DNA of 64,000 nt from Pedobacter sp. ok626 (GTDB taxonomy: Bacteria > Bacteroidota > Bacteroidia > Sphingobacteriales > Sphingobacteriaceae): NCBI RefSeq assembly GCF_900100435.1, contig NZ_FNEX01000011.1:124001-188000 (forward strand), given 5' to 3'. Made by a program: the position numbers and the translations under genes. Of this stretch, positions 61,899 through 64,000 are shown piece after piece. The notes under the pieces were generated by a model. The model did no database searches and was not told the DNA's origin. It was given only the letters and a program-made list of their open reading frames with translations. Each line of letters starts with the position of its first letter. Within the stretch, counting starts at the first letter, position 1.

Positions 61899-63601
61899 TA
61901 AAGGTTACCTTTTTTTAATTCACTAACTGCAAAATCACATGCTCTGGCCGTTAGTGCCATATAAGTTAATGATGGGTTCTGACATGCGGCCGAGCCCATG
62001 CATGATCCATCGGTTACAAAAACATTTTTTACTTCGTGCATCTGGTTCCATTTATTCAAAACAGATGTTTTAGGATCGTGGCCCATACGTGCTGTTCCCA
62101 TTTCATGAATAGCCATACCCGGCGCAGAACCTTTGTCAAATGTTTGGATATCTTTAGCACCAGCAGCCTCCAGCATTTCTGCTGCATCATTCATCATGTC
62201 AACACGCATTTTGCGCTCGTTATCTTTAAACTCGCAATCGATGGCCAAAACAGGTTGTCCCCATTTGTCTTTTTTGCTTTTATCGATGTAGACTTTGTTT
62301 TCAAAATAAGGAAGTGATTCACCGAATCCACCTAAGCCCATATTCCATGAACCCGGAACGGTCATTTGATCTTTAAAATCACCACCAAAGGCCAACTCTG
62401 CTACATCAGCATGCCAGTTACCGCGACTTCCGCCGCCTTGGTAACCAAAGCCTCTTAAATAATCACGTTTATCATTACCCATGTTCTGGTACCTTGGAAT
62501 ATAAATTCCATTGGCCCTCTTTCCGTAGGTATATTTATCCTCAAATCCTTCTATTCTACCATTTGCACCGGTACGGAAATGGTGATCCATTAAATTATGT
62601 CCCAATTGTCCGCTGCCATTACCTAAACCGTTAGGATGCTCATCAGAAGTAGAGTTTAATAAAACGAAGGTGGTTCCTAGAGTTGATCCGTTTACGAATA
62701 CAATCTTTGCAAAGAACTCAGTAGTCTCCATTGTTTCCGAATCGATAACTACTACACCTTTTGCTTTTTGGGTTTCTTTATCATAAATGATAGAGTTTAC
62801 CAATGAAAACGGGCGTAATGTTAAGTTACCTGTAGCAACGGCGGCTGGTAGAGTTGACGATTGCGTACTAAAGTAGGCGCCAAAAGGACAACCTCTACTG
62901 CAAAGGTTACGGTATTGACATTTACCACGGCCGCCATGCTCAACCGTTAAGTTGGCTGTACGACCAATGGTCATGATCCGCGATTTATTCCATTTGGCTT
63001 CAATACGTTTCTTAACTTCCTTTTCTACACAATTAAATTCCATAGGAGGGAGGAATTGACCATCTGGCAATGCCGGCCAGTTTTCAGCGCGTCCGCTGAT
63101 ACCTGCAAATTTCTCTACATAATCGTACCAAGGGGCAATGTCTTTATATCTAATCGGCCAATCTACACCGTGACCATCTTTTAAGTTATCTTCAAAGTTC
63201 AGGTCACTGAAACGGTAGCTTTGTCTACCCCACATTAATGATTTACCACCAACATGAAAGCCGCGGTACCAGTCAAAACGCTTTACTTCAGTATAAGGGC
63301 AGTCGTGGTCATTTACCCAGAAGCTCTCATTAAATTCTGTATACGGATAATCTCTTTTTTGTACCGGATGGGTTTCTTTTTGCGCTTCGGTCAATTTACC
63401 CCTGTGCTCAAATTCCCAAGGCTTTTTCATAGCCGTGGTATAGTCTTTTATATGTTCAACGTTCCTGCCTCTTTCCAGCAATAAAACTTTTAAACCTTTT
63501 TCAGTTAATTCTTTTGCTGCCCAGCCGCCACTAATTCCAGATCCTACAACAATTGCATCATAAGTGTTCTGTGCTGTTGCTTTAACATTTAAATTGCTCA
63601 T
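61898..63601 (-). CDS. GMC-family FAD sugar dehydrogenase (large subunit) with Cys-rich Fe-S-like motif
   Basis: 567 residues. FAD-binding VVGSGISGGWAAKELTEKGL near the N-terminus, a GMC C-terminal domain with the catalytic His in IHEMGTARMGHDP and Asn in AACQNPSLTYMALTARA. In the middle, residues 228-238 read CQYRNLCSRGC (C-x5-C-x3-C), the same kind of cluster that holds a 3Fe-4S centre in bacterial FAD-glucose dehydrogenases and glucoside 3-dehydrogenases. It lacks its own signal peptide; the subunit-3 homologue upstream (21 bases away) is expected to carry it out, as for related complexes. It probably oxidises a sugar or glycoside at C3 (or C1) and passes electrons to cytochrome c. Confidence 0.92.
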   Translation of the reverse strand: MSNLNVKATAQNTYDAIVVGSGISGGWAAKELTEKGLKVLLLERGRNVEHIKDYTTAMKKPWEFEHRGKLTEAQKETHPVQKRDYPYTEFNESFWVNDHDCPYTEVKRFDWYRGFHVGGKSLMWGRQSYRFSDLNFEDNLKDGHGVDWPIRYKDIAPWYDYVEKFAGISGRAENWPALPDGQFLPPMEFNCVEKEVKKRIEAKWNKSRIMTIGRTANLTVEHGGRGKCQYRNLCSRGCPFGAYFSTQSSTLPAAVATGNLTLRPFSLVNSIIYDKETQKAKGVVVIDSETMETTEFFAKIVFVNGSTLGTTFVLLNSTSDEHPNGLGNGSGQLGHNLMDHHFRTGANGRIEGFEDKYTYGKRANGIYIPRYQNMGNDKRDYLRGFGYQGGGSRGNWHADVAELAFGGDFKDQMTVPGSWNMGLGGFGESLPYFENKVYIDKSKKDKWGQPVLAIDCEFKDNERKMRVDMMNDAAEMLEAAGAKDIQTFDKGSAPGMAIHEMGTARMGHDPKTSVLNKWNQMHEVKNVFVTDGSCMGSAACQNPSLTYMALTARACDFAVSELKKGNL

Positions 63602-63622
63602 TATTTAATTATATAAAAAGGT

Positions 63623-64000
63623 TTACGACCAAACTTTCTGACCAGGTTTTAAATCTACGCAACCATCGTAGCGACCCGGAATTTCAACAAATGCATAAGC
63701 CTGAGTGGCTCCAATTTCTGATGTGAAATAACCCAGTAGGGTAAGGTCTCTGATGATAGAAAAGAAACGCGGTTCCGTTTTAGGAGGATCCTTAGGAAGT
63801 ATCGAAATCGTGCCGGTACCCTCGGTGGCTGATTTTGCCTGATCTACAGGGTTTGTCTTCTGTCTATCTCTTTCAGCTTGTTCCTGTTTGTCAAGATTTT
63901 CCTTTTCTGCTTTGGTAGCAGCAACGGTTACGTCCCTAAGTTTACCTAGCAATTCCTGACGTTGAGCTACGGTTAGTTCCAGGAAGGATTTTTTATATTC
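63623..64000 (-). CDS. Gluconate 2-dehydrogenase subunit 3 family protein (5' end cut by window edge)
   Basis: The frame stays open to base 64000, so the start lies beyond the window; at least 125 residues are present. The terminal block FFSIIRDLTLLGYFTSEIGATQA with EIPGRYDGCVDLKPGQKVWS is the hallmark of the small subunit of the gluconate-2-dehydrogenase/FAD-GDH family. In known complexes it carries the Tat signal and escorts the GMC subunit across the membrane; the expected leader is outside the window. A charged Lys/Glu/Gln-rich helix near 63850-63950 looks like a family insertion. It is the first visible gene of the operon. Confidence 0.88.
   Translation of the reverse strand, partial: EYKKSFLELTVAQRQELLGKLRDVTVAATKAEKENLDKQEQAERDRQKTNPVDQAKSATEGTGTISILPKDPPKTEPRFFSIIRDLTLLGYFTSEIGATQAYAFVEIPGRYDGCVDLKPGQKVWS

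Noticed and set aside
1..64000. Mobile elements, CRISPR arrays, phage or conjugation genes
   Set aside because: I looked for transposases, integrases, direct-repeat arrays and tRNA-linked attachment sites and found none. The tRNA-Asn repeat is a local tandem duplication without an adjacent integrase.

Overview
The window looks like chromosomal DNA from a Bacteroidota bacterium, most likely Sphingobacteriaceae and Pedobacter-like. Evidence: a SusD/DUF3823 glycan-uptake pair, an ECF-sigma/FecR/TonB-receptor set with a DUF4249 partner, DUF3078, DUF4836 and BT_3928-type proteins, low G+C, few Shine-Dalgarno-like leaders, and several promoters of the Bacteroidota type (TTG, 19-20 bases, TAnnTTTG). 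I see no insertion sequences, phage genes, integrases or CRISPR arrays.

Layout. 1-7.5 kb is the downstream part of a polysaccharide-utilisation locus: SusD (cut by the window edge), a DUF3823 lipoprotein, a GH9 enzyme, and a large double beta-helix (pectate-lyase_3/GH55-like) protein with a C-terminal propeller-like region. 7.5-8.1 kb holds two identical tRNA-Asn(GTT) genes, each with its own leader, promoter and terminator. 8.1-16.8 kb carries a PfkB kinase, a degenerate lycopene-cyclase-domain protein overlapping a cytochrome-b5-domain protein, an envelope group (DUF3078, a lipoprotein, DUF4836 and a possible relative with a TTG start), a pirin and an MDR oxidoreductase. 16.8-22.9 kb holds a sterol-desaturase-family protein and a cell-surface signalling set: ECF sigma, FecR, STN-containing TonB receptor and DUF4249 lipoprotein.

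23-53.7 kb is mostly housekeeping: an M13 peptidase, a CBS protein, recJ-lptB-GH3, gcvP, pdxJ, an MscS channel with a NodB-like protein, ahcY, a bacilliredoxin, a 7TMR-DISM hybrid kinase, folP-cdaA, DUF1599-BT_3928-ABC permease-aroK, truA, a GH20 hexosaminidase, a PBP4-type carboxypeptidase and asd.

53.8-64 kb is the most distinctive part: at least ten minus-strand genes that look like one operon closed by a terminator at 53.8 kb. In order of transcription they are a gluconate-2-dehydrogenase subunit 3 homologue, a GMC flavoprotein with a Cys-rich Fe-S-like motif, a Gfo/Idh/MocA oxidoreductase, a TIM-barrel isomerase, a lipoprotein cytochrome c, a Tat-signal Gfo/Idh/MocA oxidoreductase, a DUF1080 (3-keto-disaccharide hydrolase family) protein, an NHS-family permease and two Tat-signal TIM-barrel isomerases. 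I infer a route that oxidises a glycoside to a 3-keto sugar outside the inner membrane, cleaves it, and finishes processing in the cytoplasm. The substrate cannot be read from sequence.
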